NCBI GenBank assembly: GCA_029251165.1
Contig: JAQXDW010000047.1
Span: 1-64,000, forward strand
Length of the DNA: 64,000 bases
Reading direction: 5' to 3'
Origin: Myxococcota bacterium
Lineage (GTDB): Bacteria; Myxococcota_A; UBA796
In this document: positions 43,174 through 52,171 of the stretch, piece by piece
How positions within the stretch are numbered: position 1 is the first letter of the stretch
Layout of the letters: each line of letters begins with the position of its first letter
Made by a program: the position numbers and the translations under genes
The notes under the pieces: model-generated
Told to the model about the DNA's origin: nothing
The model's input: the letters and a program-made list of their open reading frames with translations, nothing else
The model's database searches: none

Positions 43174-45914
43174 GCAATCGCTTCACCATCGAGCTGGACG
43201 GACAGCACGTCGAGGCCCGCGAGGGCGAGACCGTGCTTGAGGTCGCCCAGCGCAGCGGGGTCCCCATCCCCACCCTCTGTCACGATCCCCGGCTCGCCCC
43301 GGTCGGAGCCTGCCGGAGCTGCCTCGTTGAGGTCGGTGGTCAGGGTCGACTCCAGCCCGCCTGCGCCTGGAAGGCCACCCCGGACATGGCGGTCACCACC
43401 GACAGCGATCGCATCCTCCGGCACCGCCAGATCCTCCTGAGCCTCTACCTCGCCGATCATCCCACCGATGACGCTGGGGCACCGCTGACCACCAGCGACG
43501 GCAACGACCTCACCACCCTCGCCGGACCAAAGGCGCCGCTGGTGCTTGAGAAGGTCTGCGCCCCGCGCGCCGACCGCCACGACGTGAACCCCTACATCCA
43601 CTTCGAGCCCGATCGCTGCATCCTGTGCGCGCGCTGCACCCGCTACTGCGACGAGGTGGAGGGCGTCAACGCCATCGCGCTGACCGGGCGCGGCAGCGAG
43701 ACCACCATCGGCACTGCGGGCAGCCGGGGGCTGCTCGACACCTCCTGCGAGCTGTGCGGCGGCTGCATCGACACCTGCCCCACAGGTGCTCTCCATGAGA
43801 AGAAGGCCCCGCGCCTCACGCCAGCGGCCTACGCCAAGACCCGGACGACCTGCAACTTCTGCGGCGTCGGCTGTCAGATGGACCTCAACGTCGTCGACGG
43901 GAAGGTCAAGCGGGTCACCAGCCCGCCGCCCGGCGAGACCCTCAACGACGGCAACCTCTGCGTAAAGGGGCGCTTCGCCTACGACTTCATCCACCACGAG
44001 GACCGGCTCACCACGCCGATGGTCCGTGGCGAAGACGGGCAGCTCCACCCCGCGACCTGGCCCGAGGCCATCGCCGCCACCGTCCGCGGACTGCGCGCAG
44101 TCCAGAAACGCCACGGTACCGATTCTGTCGGCTTCGTCTCGTCGAGCCGCTGCACGGGCGAGGAGAACTACCTCGTCCAGAAGCTCTCTCGAGCCGCCTT
44201 CGGAACGAACAACTGCCACCAGTGTGCAGCGACGTGACACGCTCCAACTGTCGCCGGTCTGGTGACGACGTTTGGTGCAGGCGCAATGACCAACTCCATC
44301 CCGGAGATCCGAGATACTGATCTGCTGTTTGTGATCGGCAGCAACACCACCGAGGCGCACCCGATCATCGCCATGGAGATGAAGCGGGCGGTCCAGCGCG
44401 GTGCGACCCTCATCGTGGCGGACCCCAGGGCCATCTGGCTCTCAGAGGTCGCCGACATCTACATGCAGCTCAAGCCCGGGACCGACGTCTGGCTGCTCAA
44501 CGCGATGGCCCACGTCATCATCAACGAGGGCCTGTGCGATGAGACCTTCATCACCGAGCACACCGAGAACTTCGAGTCGGTCCGGGCCGGGGTGCAGGAC
44601 TACACACCAGAGGGTGCCGAGGAGATCACCGGCGTTCCTGCCGAGCTGATCCGCCGGGCGGCGCGGCTGTACGCCACGACGAAGAAGGCCGGCATCTACT
44701 ACACCCTCGGCATCACCGAGCACACCCACGGCACCGACAACGTCTACGGCCTCGCCAACCTCGTGCTGATGACCGGCCACCTCGGCGTGCGCTCGGCCGG
44801 CATGAACCCGCTTCGGGGGCAGAACAACGTCCAGGGTGCCAACGACGCCGGGGCCAGCCCGATCTACTACCCAGGCTACCAGCGGGTCACCGATCCCGCC
44901 GCCCAGGAGCACTTCGAGGCGGCCTGGGGCCGTCCGCTGTCTCCAAGGGCCGGCCTGAACCTCAACGAGATGATGCACGAGCTGGGCGACAAGGGCCGCA
45001 TCAAGGCGCTGTTCGTCATGGGCGAAGACATCGTGCTCTCCGAGCCCAACGCCTCCCAGGTCGAGGCTGGCCTCAACGGCTGCGAGTTCATCGTGGTCCA
45101 GGACATCCTGCCCACCGAGAGCATGCGCTTCGCCGACGTCATCCTGCCAGCAGCCTGCTTTGCAGAGAAGGACGGCGTGTTCACCAACAGTGACCGCCGG
45201 GTCCAGCGGGTGCGAAAGGCGGTCGAGCCGCCGGGAATGGCACGGGCGGACTGGGAGATTCTCTGCGACATCGCGCGCGAGGCCGGCTACCCGATGCCCC
45301 ACTACCAGGACCCCGGCGAGATCTACGCAGAGATGGCGCGCCTCTCGCCAAAGTTCTCGGGCATCTCCCACGAGCGCATCAACGCCGAGGGAGGCCTGCA
45401 GTGGCCGTGCACCGACGAGACCCATCCCGGCACGCCCACCCTCCACGAGGGCACGCCGCTGCGCGGGAAGGCGCTGTTCCAGGCGGTCGACTACCGGCCC
45501 AGCGCGGAGCTTCCAGACAACGAGTTCCCGCTCATCCTCTCCACAGGCCGCACCCTCTACCACTACAACGCCGGCACCCAGACCCGTCGGGATCCCGGTC
45601 CGGTCGCGCGACAGCCCGGCAACTTCCTAGAGATGCACCGCCGGGATGCACGCAAGCGTGGCTTCTCAGATGGCGAGATGGTGCGGGTGATCTCCCGCCG
45701 TGGAGCCGTCGAGGCGAGCATCCAGGTCAGCCCACGGATGCGTCCGGGCTGTGTGTGGATGCCGATGCACTTCAGCGAGTCCCGCGCCAACCTCCTGACC
45801 AACGATGCCGGGGATGAAGTCACCGGAACCGGCGAGTACAAGGTCTGCGCAGTCCGCGTGGAGGCGCTGGCGCCGGCTGTGCCGACCAGCCGACCACGAC
45901 CAGCCGCGAAGTAG
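43170..45914 (+). CDS. fdhA: Selenocysteine-containing formate dehydrogenase catalytic subunit
   Basis: One frame runs through TGA at 44235-44237, giving 914 residues with Sec356. Domains: 2Fe-2S (Cys37, 48, 51, 65); two ferredoxin 4Fe-4S clusters (Cys150/153/156/160 and 193/196/199/203); FDH 4Fe-4S (Cys228, 231, 235, 264); then the molybdopterin (Mo or W) oxidoreductase domains. Around the TGA: NNCHQCAAT-U-HAPTVAGL, matching the family active site (CARV-U-H) with the essential His after Sec. Formate is oxidised to CO2 and electrons go to the NuoEF-like partner. The His/Cys3 cluster found in NuoG-type relatives is absent: His97 is kept but the Cys are replaced. It needs SelA/B/C and FdhD made elsewhere. 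Confidence 0.9.
44235..44275 (+). promoter_or_regulatory. Bacterial SECIS element for UGA recoding
   Basis: The in-frame TGA (44235-44237) is followed by a hairpin. The upper stem GTCGCC (44250-44255) pairs with GGTGAC (44261-44266), closing a 5-base loop GGTCT (44256-44260). A lower stem begins with CCAAC (44244-44248) against bases of GTTTGG (44270-44275). The loop sequence GGUCU and its 18-base distance from UGA are the same features as in the Escherichia coli fdhF SECIS, which binds SelB. This is the signal that inserts Sec instead of stopping. Confidence 0.88.
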
Positions 45915-46013
45915 CGTCGACAGGGCGGCTGCGGCGGGGTGGGCGGGCTTCCGCTCAGGCCCCGTCGCCCCCACCGTGTCGGTGAGCGAGCCACAGACGA
46001 GGCCGTCCCCAGG

Positions 46014-47144
46014 TCAGTCCGCAGGCTCCCAGATCACCGCACACCCGGTCAGCGCCGTGCGCAGGTCCGACACACCCGCAGCAGTGATCCCGGTGAAGCC
46101 CTCCAGGCTCAAGGCGTCCAGCCCGGTCAGTCCGTGCAGGTGTGCCAGCCCAGCGTCAGTGACCGCGCAATTCTCCACCACATCAGGCCCGGGGTCCACC
46201 AGCATCAGGGTACGGAGTCTCGGCAGCGCGCCGAGCTGAGCCAGCAGGGCATCGTCGACGCCGGTCTTGAAGACCGTGACCACCTCCACCGCCCCATCTT
46301 CGCCGAGGTAGACCGTCGCGTCCTGCGCCTTGAGCTGCGCGACCAGCAACCGTGCTGCCGGCTGTGCAGAGGCGATGACCAGCGACGGATCCAGGTCGCT
46401 GCGACCCGGGCACCACGCAGCGAATGCCCGCCGCAGCGCAATCCGCTGCGACGGCGAGGCCGCGATGACGGTGACCCCGCCATCGTACGGCGCGACCAGG
46501 ACGTCTCGAGCCGGGCAGAACAGAAGCAGACCGGCGATCGCATCGTCAGCGACCGCCGCCAGCAGCGCGTCCTCGCTTCCCCTCACCCACCGCTGCTGGC
46601 GGGCGTACAGGCGGACCTCACCGTAGGGACGCCAGGAGAAGTATGGCTCCGGAGTACAGTCGTCACCGCTCAGGGAGAACAGCAGGGTGAGGCGGTCATC
46701 GACGAAGCGGGTGTAGCTCGCTGCGTGAATGTCGTCGTCGCCGTATTGCGTGAACAGCAGGGTGTACGGCGTGCCCTCACCGACGAGGTGCTCGATCAGG
46801 GTGTTCTGCCGCTCCAGAATCAGCGCCATCTCTGCAGAACACTCGGCGTATCGCTTGTCGCCGGGAAGGCTGTGGAGTCGCAGTGCTCGGCGACGCCACA
46901 GCGCCGGGTGCCCTCCGTGGCTCCACGCCTGCGCACCGGGCGGGACCGGGCCGAGCATTGCCTGCCAGTCAGACAGGAGGGTCGCGATGTCAGCTTCCGT
47001 CATGACCAACGGCAGCACATGCCCCAGCACGGAGCGATGCGCTGGACTCGCCTGCAGCCACCAGTGAAGGTGCCGGAGGTGCCCACGGGTGGCAGAGACC
47101 GCGAAGCTGCTGGCGGCTGAGCCCGCGTGCGTTTGTCGAAGCAT
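46014..47144 (-). CDS. Hypothetical protein with C-terminal leucine-rich-repeat-like part
   Basis: This 376-residue protein has no signal peptide. The N-terminal third is helical (a possible alternative start is MTEADIATLLSDW at residue 48). A central mixed domain follows, with LLFTQYGDDDIHAASYTRF and PARDVLVAPYDGGVTVIAAS. The C-terminal ~80 residues resemble leucine-rich repeats: LGALPRLRTLMLVDPGPDVV, GLAHLHGLTGLDALSLEGFT. Proteins of this build are common in large-genome bacteria and uncharacterised. It is divergent from the next gene (44 bp). Confidence 0.65.
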   Translation of the reverse strand: MLRQTHAGSAASSFAVSATRGHLRHLHWWLQASPAHRSVLGHVLPLVMTEADIATLLSDWQAMLGPVPPGAQAWSHGGHPALWRRRALRLHSLPGDKRYAECSAEMALILERQNTLIEHLVGEGTPYTLLFTQYGDDDIHAASYTRFVDDRLTLLFSLSGDDCTPEPYFSWRPYGEVRLYARQQRWVRGSEDALLAAVADDAIAGLLLFCPARDVLVAPYDGGVTVIAASPSQRIALRRAFAAWCPGRSDLDPSLVIASAQPAARLLVAQLKAQDATVYLGEDGAVEVVTVFKTGVDDALLAQLGALPRLRTLMLVDPGPDVVENCAVTDAGLAHLHGLTGLDALSLEGFTGITAAGVSDLRTALTGCAVIWEPAD

Positions 47145-47188
47145 CGCATCATTGAGTACCGTGACACACGCCCTCTCCCTGGACTGAC

Positions 47189-47743
47189 GTGAAAAGACTA
47201 TCCGCTCTTGCCCTCCTCGCGTTCTTCTTCACGCTGGCCTGCGGCCCAGAGACCATGCCACGCCCCAAGCTGGATCCGTCGGCACGAACCAAGCCCCCAG
47301 AGCCCCCGCCGGAGCTGACGCCTCCCCCGGTCGTAGAGGCCGCTCCAGCGGAGCCCGAGCCCACGCCCGAGCCCGAGCCCACGCCCATGCCTGAGGAACA
47401 AGGCCCAGCGATCACGGAGCTGTGTGAAGACTCCTTCGAGGCGGCCATCAGAGGACTGGGCTCAGACGCCGGGCTGGTGCTCTTTGTCGCCAGCGAGTAC
47501 GACTCTTCAAAGAAGCAGATTGAGGAATTCAAGCGCTTCATCACAGCATCAGACTACACCGGGATGCAGTACTTCAAGGTCGAGGTCAACTCGTGCTCCA
47601 AGCTGATGATGTCCCAGAAGATCAGCCGGGTGCCCGCGATCAGCATCTACCAGAACAGCATCCCCCTCGGCACCGTCTCCATGCTCAACAACGTGCTGAT
47701 CTCGGATGGAGAGATCGAGGATCTGATCGCTGAGATAAACTGA
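47189..47743 (+). CDS. Lipoprotein with thioredoxin-like fold lacking CxxC
   Basis: This 184-residue protein starts with GTG and a standard lipoprotein signal (LAFFFTLAC, Cys 18). A Pro/Glu-rich linker with PEPEPTP repeats spans the periplasm. The C-terminal domain (about 75-184) looks like thioredoxin: GLVLFVASEYDSSKKQIEEF, YFKVEVNSCSKLM, then the cis-Pro motif RVPAISIYQNSIPLGTV. The CxxC dithiol is replaced by YDSS, so it cannot act as an ordinary disulphide exchanger and may be a binding or scaffold module. Confidence 0.7.
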   Translation: MKRLSALALLAFFFTLACGPETMPRPKLDPSARTKPPEPPPELTPPPVVEAAPAEPEPTPEPEPTPMPEEQGPAITELCEDSFEAAIRGLGSDAGLVLFVASEYDSSKKQIEEFKRFITASDYTGMQYFKVEVNSCSKLMMSQKISRVPAISIYQNSIPLGTVSMLNNVLISDGEIEDLIAEIN

Positions 47744-47787
47744 GCGCGATTTGGCGACGGCCTGGAGCGGTGACCAGCAGCAGCCAG

Positions 47788-47829
47788 GGTGAGCCGGCCG
47801 TCTCAGCGAGGGGAAACTCGCGGCTCACC
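47788..47829. terminator. Long inverted repeat with inner hairpin, possible terminator
   Basis: GGTGAGCC (47788-47795) pairs perfectly with GGCTCACC (47822-47829). Between them GCGAG (47806-47810) pairs with CTCGC (47817-47821) around a GGGAAA loop. It lies 45 bases after the stop of the preceding gene, but there is no T-run, so a terminator role is uncertain; a structured RNA is an alternative. Confidence 0.35.
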
Positions 47830-47973
47830 GCACCCGCAATAAACCAAGCCAAAACGCCGAAAATAACCGAACACGGCCACCTTTGCGGCTGAAGATACAG
47901 CTGTCTTCGAGTCGTTTCAGGTTGACGTGGAGGCGCCTGATCTTAACTCCGGCCTGCACAAGAACCGGAGCTC

Positions 47974-48609
47974 ATGATGTTTCTCAAAAATCTCCACTGG
48001 CGCTACGCCACCAAGAAGATGGATCCAGGCCAGGTCGTCCCCGAAGAACAGGTCGCTCAGATCGTCGAAGCGGTCCGACTCGCGCCCACCTCTTCCGGAC
48101 TCCAGCCGTTCGAGCTGTTTGTGATCCGCAGCCGTGAGGTTCGGGAGAAGATCCAGCCAGTCGCCTGGAACCAAGCCCAGATCACAGACGGCTCTCACCT
48201 CCTGGTGTTCGCTGCCTGGGACAACTACACCGAGGCCCGCATCGATGCGGTGCTGGCACAGATGGCCGCCGAGCGGGGCGGGCTGACCCCTCAGCTCAAG
48301 GGGTACTACGACAACCTCAAGTCGGCCTACCTGACCCGTGATCCAGAGGTGAACTACGCCCACGCGGCCCGTCAGGCCTACATCGCGCTCGGCTTTGCGC
48401 TCGCGGCTGCAGCGGAGCTTCAGGTCGACAGCACTCCGATGGAAGGCTTCAGCGCCGAGGCTGTGGATGAAATCCTGGGCCTCAAGGAGAAGGGACTGCG
48501 CTCCGTGGTCCTGCTTCCGCTCGGCTACCGCGCCCAGGAAGGAGACTGGCTGCTGACGATGCCCAAGGTCCGCAAGCCCGCGTCCGCAATGGTCACCCAG
48601 ATCGACTGA
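47974..48609 (+). CDS. NfsB-like nitroreductase family NAD(P)H oxidoreductase
   Basis: This 211-residue FMN enzyme starts NLHWRYATKKMDP with the family RYATK motif (FMN phosphate contact). It continues with VRLAPTSSGLQPFELFVI, VAWNQAQITDGSHLLVFAA, and near the end RSVVLLPLGYRAQEGDWL. It would reduce quinones, nitroaromatics or other acceptors with NAD(P)H. The enzyme is cytoplasmic. A GGAG sits 5 bases before the ATG, and a second ATG follows directly. It has no operon partner. Confidence 0.88.
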   Translation: MMFLKNLHWRYATKKMDPGQVVPEEQVAQIVEAVRLAPTSSGLQPFELFVIRSREVREKIQPVAWNQAQITDGSHLLVFAAWDNYTEARIDAVLAQMAAERGGLTPQLKGYYDNLKSAYLTRDPEVNYAHAARQAYIALGFALAAAAELQVDSTPMEGFSAEAVDEILGLKEKGLRSVVLLPLGYRAQEGDWLLTMPKVRKPASAMVTQID

Positions 48610-48658
48610 CGCCATCGGCGCGCTGGAACTGGCGTGGTCGTGCGCAGCGCGCGCTCGG

Positions 48659-49720
48659 TTACTGGTGAACCATCCAGTATGAGCCACTGCCGTCGCCCAT
48701 CGCATCGAGCTGGGCGGGCGTGCAGCGCAGCTCGCCGCCGAGGTCGGGATCATTGACCAGGTAGGCGGTCGGCGCCTCAGGCGTGCCTTCATAGCGGGTG
48801 ACAAGCACCCAGTGCCCGCTGTCACCGAACTGGTGCTCGTGCCGCCCCCCGACCCTGGCGCCGGTATACCGAGCCGAGGAGCCGCCCTCAAGACGGGTGA
48901 TTGTTCCCTCACAGCGCACCACCCCAAACGGGACGGTCTGACCACGCTCCAGGGCCTGGATGAGCTTCTGCTGGGTGCCGCTGGTGGTGTAGGTCGAGTC
49001 CTTGAGGCCACGCTCCCGAAGGACACCGGCCATCTGGGCACCAGAGGTTCCCTTGCCGGGGTGGTAGACCCGATCAGCCATGGCGTTGAGCTCGGCGCGG
49101 CTGGTGCCCTGGTTGAGGTTGTTCGCCTGCAGCATCATGACCATCGTCGCGATGCCACAGAATGCGCCGTTGTTCCAGTGGTTCAGCTCATGCTGGTCGA
49201 TGAGGGGAGCATCCCGGCCTCCCTTGCGCTCGCTCGCCGCTTTCTGGGCGAGGGCCCAGGTCTTGCCGGCGCTGTCGATGATGCGCTGCAGGTCCTCAGC
49301 ACCGGCGGCACCGGCAGAGAGGAGCGCGCGGGCCTGGGTGGCAGCATGAGAAGCGTGTCCCTTTGCAGCCTCAGGGTTCTTGTCCGCCATCGCATCTTGT
49401 GCCGACAAGAAGGCCTGTGCGATCTGCCAGGCCTGCCCAGCCTGAGTGGCGAGGTCAGCCTGCTCGTCGGCACGAGCCTGATCGGCAGTGGCACGGGCTG
49501 AGGACTGAGCCGTCTCGAAACTGCCGGCCAGGATGTGCTCGATAGTGCCGTCGATATCGGACTGCACAGAGCCGCTCTCGCGCTGCTGAAGCTGGCCGAG
49601 TCGCTCGGAGTTGGAGCCATGTGGAGCAGAAGAGCGCCGCTCTCGTCTCGGAGAGCGTGGCTCAGAGGAGCGTGGACCAGAGGAGCGCGGACCAGAGGAG
49701 CGTCGCTGACGAGAGGGCAT
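48659..49720 (-). CDS. C39-like cysteine peptidase-domain protein
   Basis: I start at MPSRQRRSSGP, which has GAGG upstream; nine further codons are in frame. The 353-residue product has a disordered Arg/Ser/Pro-rich start with GPRSS repeats (about 1-45), a helical middle rich in Ala and Gln (about 50-160), and a C-terminal papain-like C39-type domain. In that domain, NNGAFCGIATMVMML has the candidate catalytic Cys, GDSGHWVLVTRYEG the His, and YLVNDPDLGG the Asp. There is no signal peptide. It could be an effector or toxin delivered by a contact-dependent system, or a maturation protease; neither is shown by the context. Confidence 0.7.
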   Translation of the reverse strand: MPSRQRRSSGPRSSGPRSSEPRSPRRERRSSAPHGSNSERLGQLQQRESGSVQSDIDGTIEHILAGSFETAQSSARATADQARADEQADLATQAGQAWQIAQAFLSAQDAMADKNPEAAKGHASHAATQARALLSAGAAGAEDLQRIIDSAGKTWALAQKAASERKGGRDAPLIDQHELNHWNNGAFCGIATMVMMLQANNLNQGTSRAELNAMADRVYHPGKGTSGAQMAGVLRERGLKDSTYTTSGTQQKLIQALERGQTVPFGVVRCEGTITRLEGGSSARYTGARVGGRHEHQFGDSGHWVLVTRYEGTPEAPTAYLVNDPDLGGELRCTPAQLDAMGDGSGSYWMVHQ

Positions 49721-49747
49721 TTGCCATACCTCACAGAAGGGAACCAA

Positions 49748-50002
49748 ATGCTACAGCAATTTCAGCGGGTTTTCAGACAAAGTGTCGCTCGCATTACCGG
49801 CCAAACCGACCACACGGTTCTGATCCGTCGGGTAGGAACCAGCTCATCGCTGGGGCCAGACCGCTGGGCTGAGCGTCTCCGGGAAGGCGCATCGATGTAC
49901 GCCGTCGAGAAGAGAAGCAAGGAAAGGCGAGAGGAACAGGGCTCATGCTCACAGGCCAACGCGTATCGTTCAGGCCAGATGGCCCGCTCCACAGCCACGT
50001 GA
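49748..50002 (+). CDS. Small hypothetical basic protein, 84 aa
   Basis: The ATG follows AAGGGA at good spacing. It lies just after the start of the divergent C39-like gene. The 84-residue product (MLQQFQRVFRQSVARITGQ...) has an amphipathic N-terminal helix and a highly charged middle (EKRSKERREEQ). No family recognised. It may be real or fortuitous. Confidence 0.35.
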   Translation: MLQQFQRVFRQSVARITGQTDHTVLIRRVGTSSSLGPDRWAERLREGASMYAVEKRSKERREEQGSCSQANAYRSGQMARSTAT

Positions 50003-50025
50003 CCCGCTCTCTCGCCGAGCCGTGT

Positions 50026-50490
50026 CTACGGAATCACGACCATAGAGCTCGCCACCTCGCAGACGGGCGCGCAGCCCTCACCGTTGGGCTGAATCACATC
50101 CCACTCTGGCTCCTCCGTCCAGCGGACAAGCTCGACCCCGTCAAGCTCGATGGTCAACGTGTACGACACAAAGCCCGTCTCCAAGATCGAGAAGGCAGGC
50201 AGGCTGTGCTCAGACTCGGGGAGCGCGCTCCCTGATCTCAGGAGCTGGAGCGGGCCATCGCAGGACTGTCCATCGATGAGCGGCAGCGTCATCGCACAGG
50301 TGGTGACCACGCCATCGACATCCAGGGTGAAGAGGTAGTCTCCCTGCATCTCCAACACAGGCTGAAAATCAGCCTCAAAAGAATCACTACACCCGATTTC
50401 AGAGCAATCAAAGGATGTATCGAGAGTCTGCGGGCGCTCGTCACAAGCAACTGTGAAGACGAGAACAGAGAACAGGATCCTGTGGTCGAT
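50026..50490 (-). CDS. Lipoprotein of unknown function, 154 aa
   Basis: The start MIDHRILFSVLVFTVAC gives a normal lipoprotein signal (Cys 17). The mature part is beta-rich with five further Cys (DCSEIGCSD, TTCAM, SCDG, GCAPVC) and looks like a small disulphide-stabilised Ig-like domain: YLFTLDVDGVVTTCAMTLPL, SYTLTIELDGVELVRWTEEP. No family known to me, although the CSEIGCSD pattern recurs in myxobacterial lipoproteins. Surface or periplasmic location. Confidence 0.6.
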   Translation of the reverse strand: MDHRILFSVLVFTVACDERPQTLDTSFDCSEIGCSDSFEADFQPVLEMQGDYLFTLDVDGVVTTCAMTLPLIDGQSCDGPLQLLRSGSALPESEHSLPAFSILETGFVSYTLTIELDGVELVRWTEEPEWDVIQPNGEGCAPVCEVASSMVVIP

Positions 50491-50612
50491 CATGAATTCA
50501 TTCCAGGTTGTGGGGCATGCCTCAGCCTTAAGCAAGGATTGTTCCATCAGGCTTGATGCTGGCATCTCGCCTTCGCCGTATACCACTCGCGACACTCCTG
50601 TCGCAGTCGGCT

Positions 50613-50861
50613 TCACGGAGACGGCGACACCACGCGGTGACCGGTACTTCGCCCTTCACTCTGCAGCAGGCCAGCCCCTGCCAAGCACCACCAGCGCGAT
50701 CTGGGTGGTCTCACCACACGCTGAGGCCCGCCAAGAGCCGAATTGACGATCGCCTCCTCAACCGTGACAGCATCCGCTACGATGCCGCGAAGAGCTTGGT
50801 CCAAGGGCACGGCTCTCGCCGCCAGCACGGCCCGCAGCCTCGCGCGCACCTCCTGAACCAT
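50613..50861 (-). CDS. Small hypothetical protein, 82 aa
   Basis: This minus-strand frame lies divergent to the next lipoprotein gene, with a 22-bp gap. The N-terminal half is a plausible helical domain (MVQEVRARLRAVLAARAVPL, then DQALRGIVADAVTVEEAIVN). The end is less protein-like. A GGAG is present but too close to the ATG. Low confidence. Confidence 0.3.
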   Translation of the reverse strand: MVQEVRARLRAVLAARAVPLDQALRGIVADAVTVEEAIVNSALGGPQRVVRPPRSRWWCLAGAGLLQSEGRSTGHRVVSPSP

Positions 50862-50883
50862 ACTCCGACCCCAGAGATCTGAC

Positions 50884-51546
50884 ATGATCTGGCTCCTCTC
50901 CTGCAGCGCCACCCCCGACACGGCGACGACGCCAGACACCGGGACGCCAACCGCTGCGGTGACCGCAACCCTCACCCTGCTCGATGTCGCCTCTGGAGCG
51001 CCGCTGGAGGGAGTCTCGGTCAGCCTCGATGCCGAGAGCACCATCACCGACAGCACAGGCAGCGCAGCGCTGTCCGTTCCCGCGGGACAGCCGCTCACCC
51101 TCCTGGCCGACAGCGGCGATCTGCCCCATCGATACCACGGCATGGCCGGCAGCGAGGATCTCTCTATCGTTGGCTTCCTCGCAACCCAATCCATCACCAG
51201 TCAGGTCTACGGAGTGCTGGGCCTGAGCTTCGATGATGCGCAGGGGGTGGTGGTCGCGGCGATGGATCTTGCCGACCTCAGCCCGGCCTATGGTGCCTCG
51301 GCAGCCCTGAGCACCGGCACCGATGGCTCGTTCGTATTCGGCCCCACCCTGCCCGAGTCCGGAGACACCCTCGTCGACGGCGGCAGCAGCGTGGTCTTCT
51401 TCCCGAACATCCCGCCCGGGAGCGCGACACTCACCGTTGCTCCGCCGCCGGGACTCGCCTGCACCCTCGTCGATGCCGGCACAGACACGGTCGACGTCCC
51501 TGTTGTCGCTGGAGAGGTGACTGTAGCCGTCTTTGCCTGCCAGTGA
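50884..51546 (+). CDS. Lipoprotein with carboxypeptidase-regulatory-like domain
   Basis: This 220-residue protein starts MIWLLSC, the shortest lipoprotein-like signal in the window (Cys 7). There is no in-frame upstream start. A Thr/Pro/Asp linker (TPDTATTPDTGTP) follows. Then comes a transthyretin/CarboxypepD_reg-like sandwich (TATLTLLDVASGAPLEGVSV, STGSAALSVPAGQPLTL) and a second beta domain. It is likely surface exposed and non-enzymatic. Confidence 0.65.
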   Translation: MIWLLSCSATPDTATTPDTGTPTAAVTATLTLLDVASGAPLEGVSVSLDAESTITDSTGSAALSVPAGQPLTLLADSGDLPHRYHGMAGSEDLSIVGFLATQSITSQVYGVLGLSFDDAQGVVVAAMDLADLSPAYGASAALSTGTDGSFVFGPTLPESGDTLVDGGSSVVFFPNIPPGSATLTVAPPPGLACTLVDAGTDTVDVPVVAGEVTVAVFACQ

Positions 51547-51580
51547 TTACAGCGTATTGTGTCAAATCAGAGGAACAACG

Positions 51581-51781
51581 ATGCTGCTGCTGCTGACCTT
51601 CCTGGCCTGTGACCTTGACGAGGGTTCCACCGATACCGGCTGCCGTGATGAAGAGGATGACCAGATCACGCTCTACTTCGACACCGAATTCTGTGAGGGA
51701 CTCGAGTATGAATGCGCCGAGAGCAGCGTCATGTACCAGGACGCATGCGGGTGCGGCTGTCTGCAGCAAGAAGACGAATAA
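51581..51781 (+). CDS. Tiny Cys-rich lipoprotein, 66 aa
   Basis: The ATG follows GAGGAACAACG; the upstream frame overlaps the previous gene and is disregarded. MLLLLTFLAC is a minimal lipoprotein signal (Cys 10). The mature 57 residues are acidic with an STDTG linker and six further Cys (GCRD, FCEG, ECAE, DACGCGC), presumably disulphide bonded. It lies 34 bp after the preceding lipoprotein gene, so the two may be co-transcribed. Function unknown. Confidence 0.6.
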   Translation: MLLLLTFLACDLDEGSTDTGCRDEEDDQITLYFDTEFCEGLEYECAESSVMYQDACGCGCLQQEDE

Positions 51782-52171
51782 GACGCCGCAGGCAAGCGTC
51801 CGGGCACCGGGATATCACGCCGGCCCAGCGACTCTCTGAGGCCTGTCCACCGCCGTGTCCCCGCTCAGGACAGGAGCATCGTTCCAAGATCCTCATGCAC
51901 CAACATGACCACTGCTGCACCGATGGCTCAAGCACTCGCACTGCGGGTGTTCATTCTACCAGTCAAGTTCCAACCTTATCCGCTACTCCGGCTGTAAAAC
52001 TTGCTCAAGAAACCAACGCTGAGTCAATCGACTACCGGTTCAATTTGAAGATGTAATGATGACTATCTGAGTCCAGTCATCCCTGCTGGGACAGCATGCC
52101 AAGAAACAGGCTTCATCTCTGGACGAGTCATTATCATCAATATGCTCTAATAATCAGGATAGAGGAATTCG
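51782..52171. other. Intergenic region upstream of sensor kinase
   Basis: About 390 bases. The second half (from about 51950) is AT-rich relative to the genome and ends in the GAGGA ribosome-binding site of the kinase gene, so it probably carries its promoter. I see no gene or RNA that I can support. Confidence 0.45.

Noticed and set aside
44235-44265. Stop codon and new GTG start splitting the formate dehydrogenase into two genes
   Set aside because: Both segments are in the same frame, the TGA is at the conserved Sec position and a GGUCU-loop hairpin follows.
43011-44360. 449-codon open frame on the minus strand
   Set aside because: Shadow of the FdhA N-terminal half; low-complexity Gly/Ala/Asp composition and no motifs.
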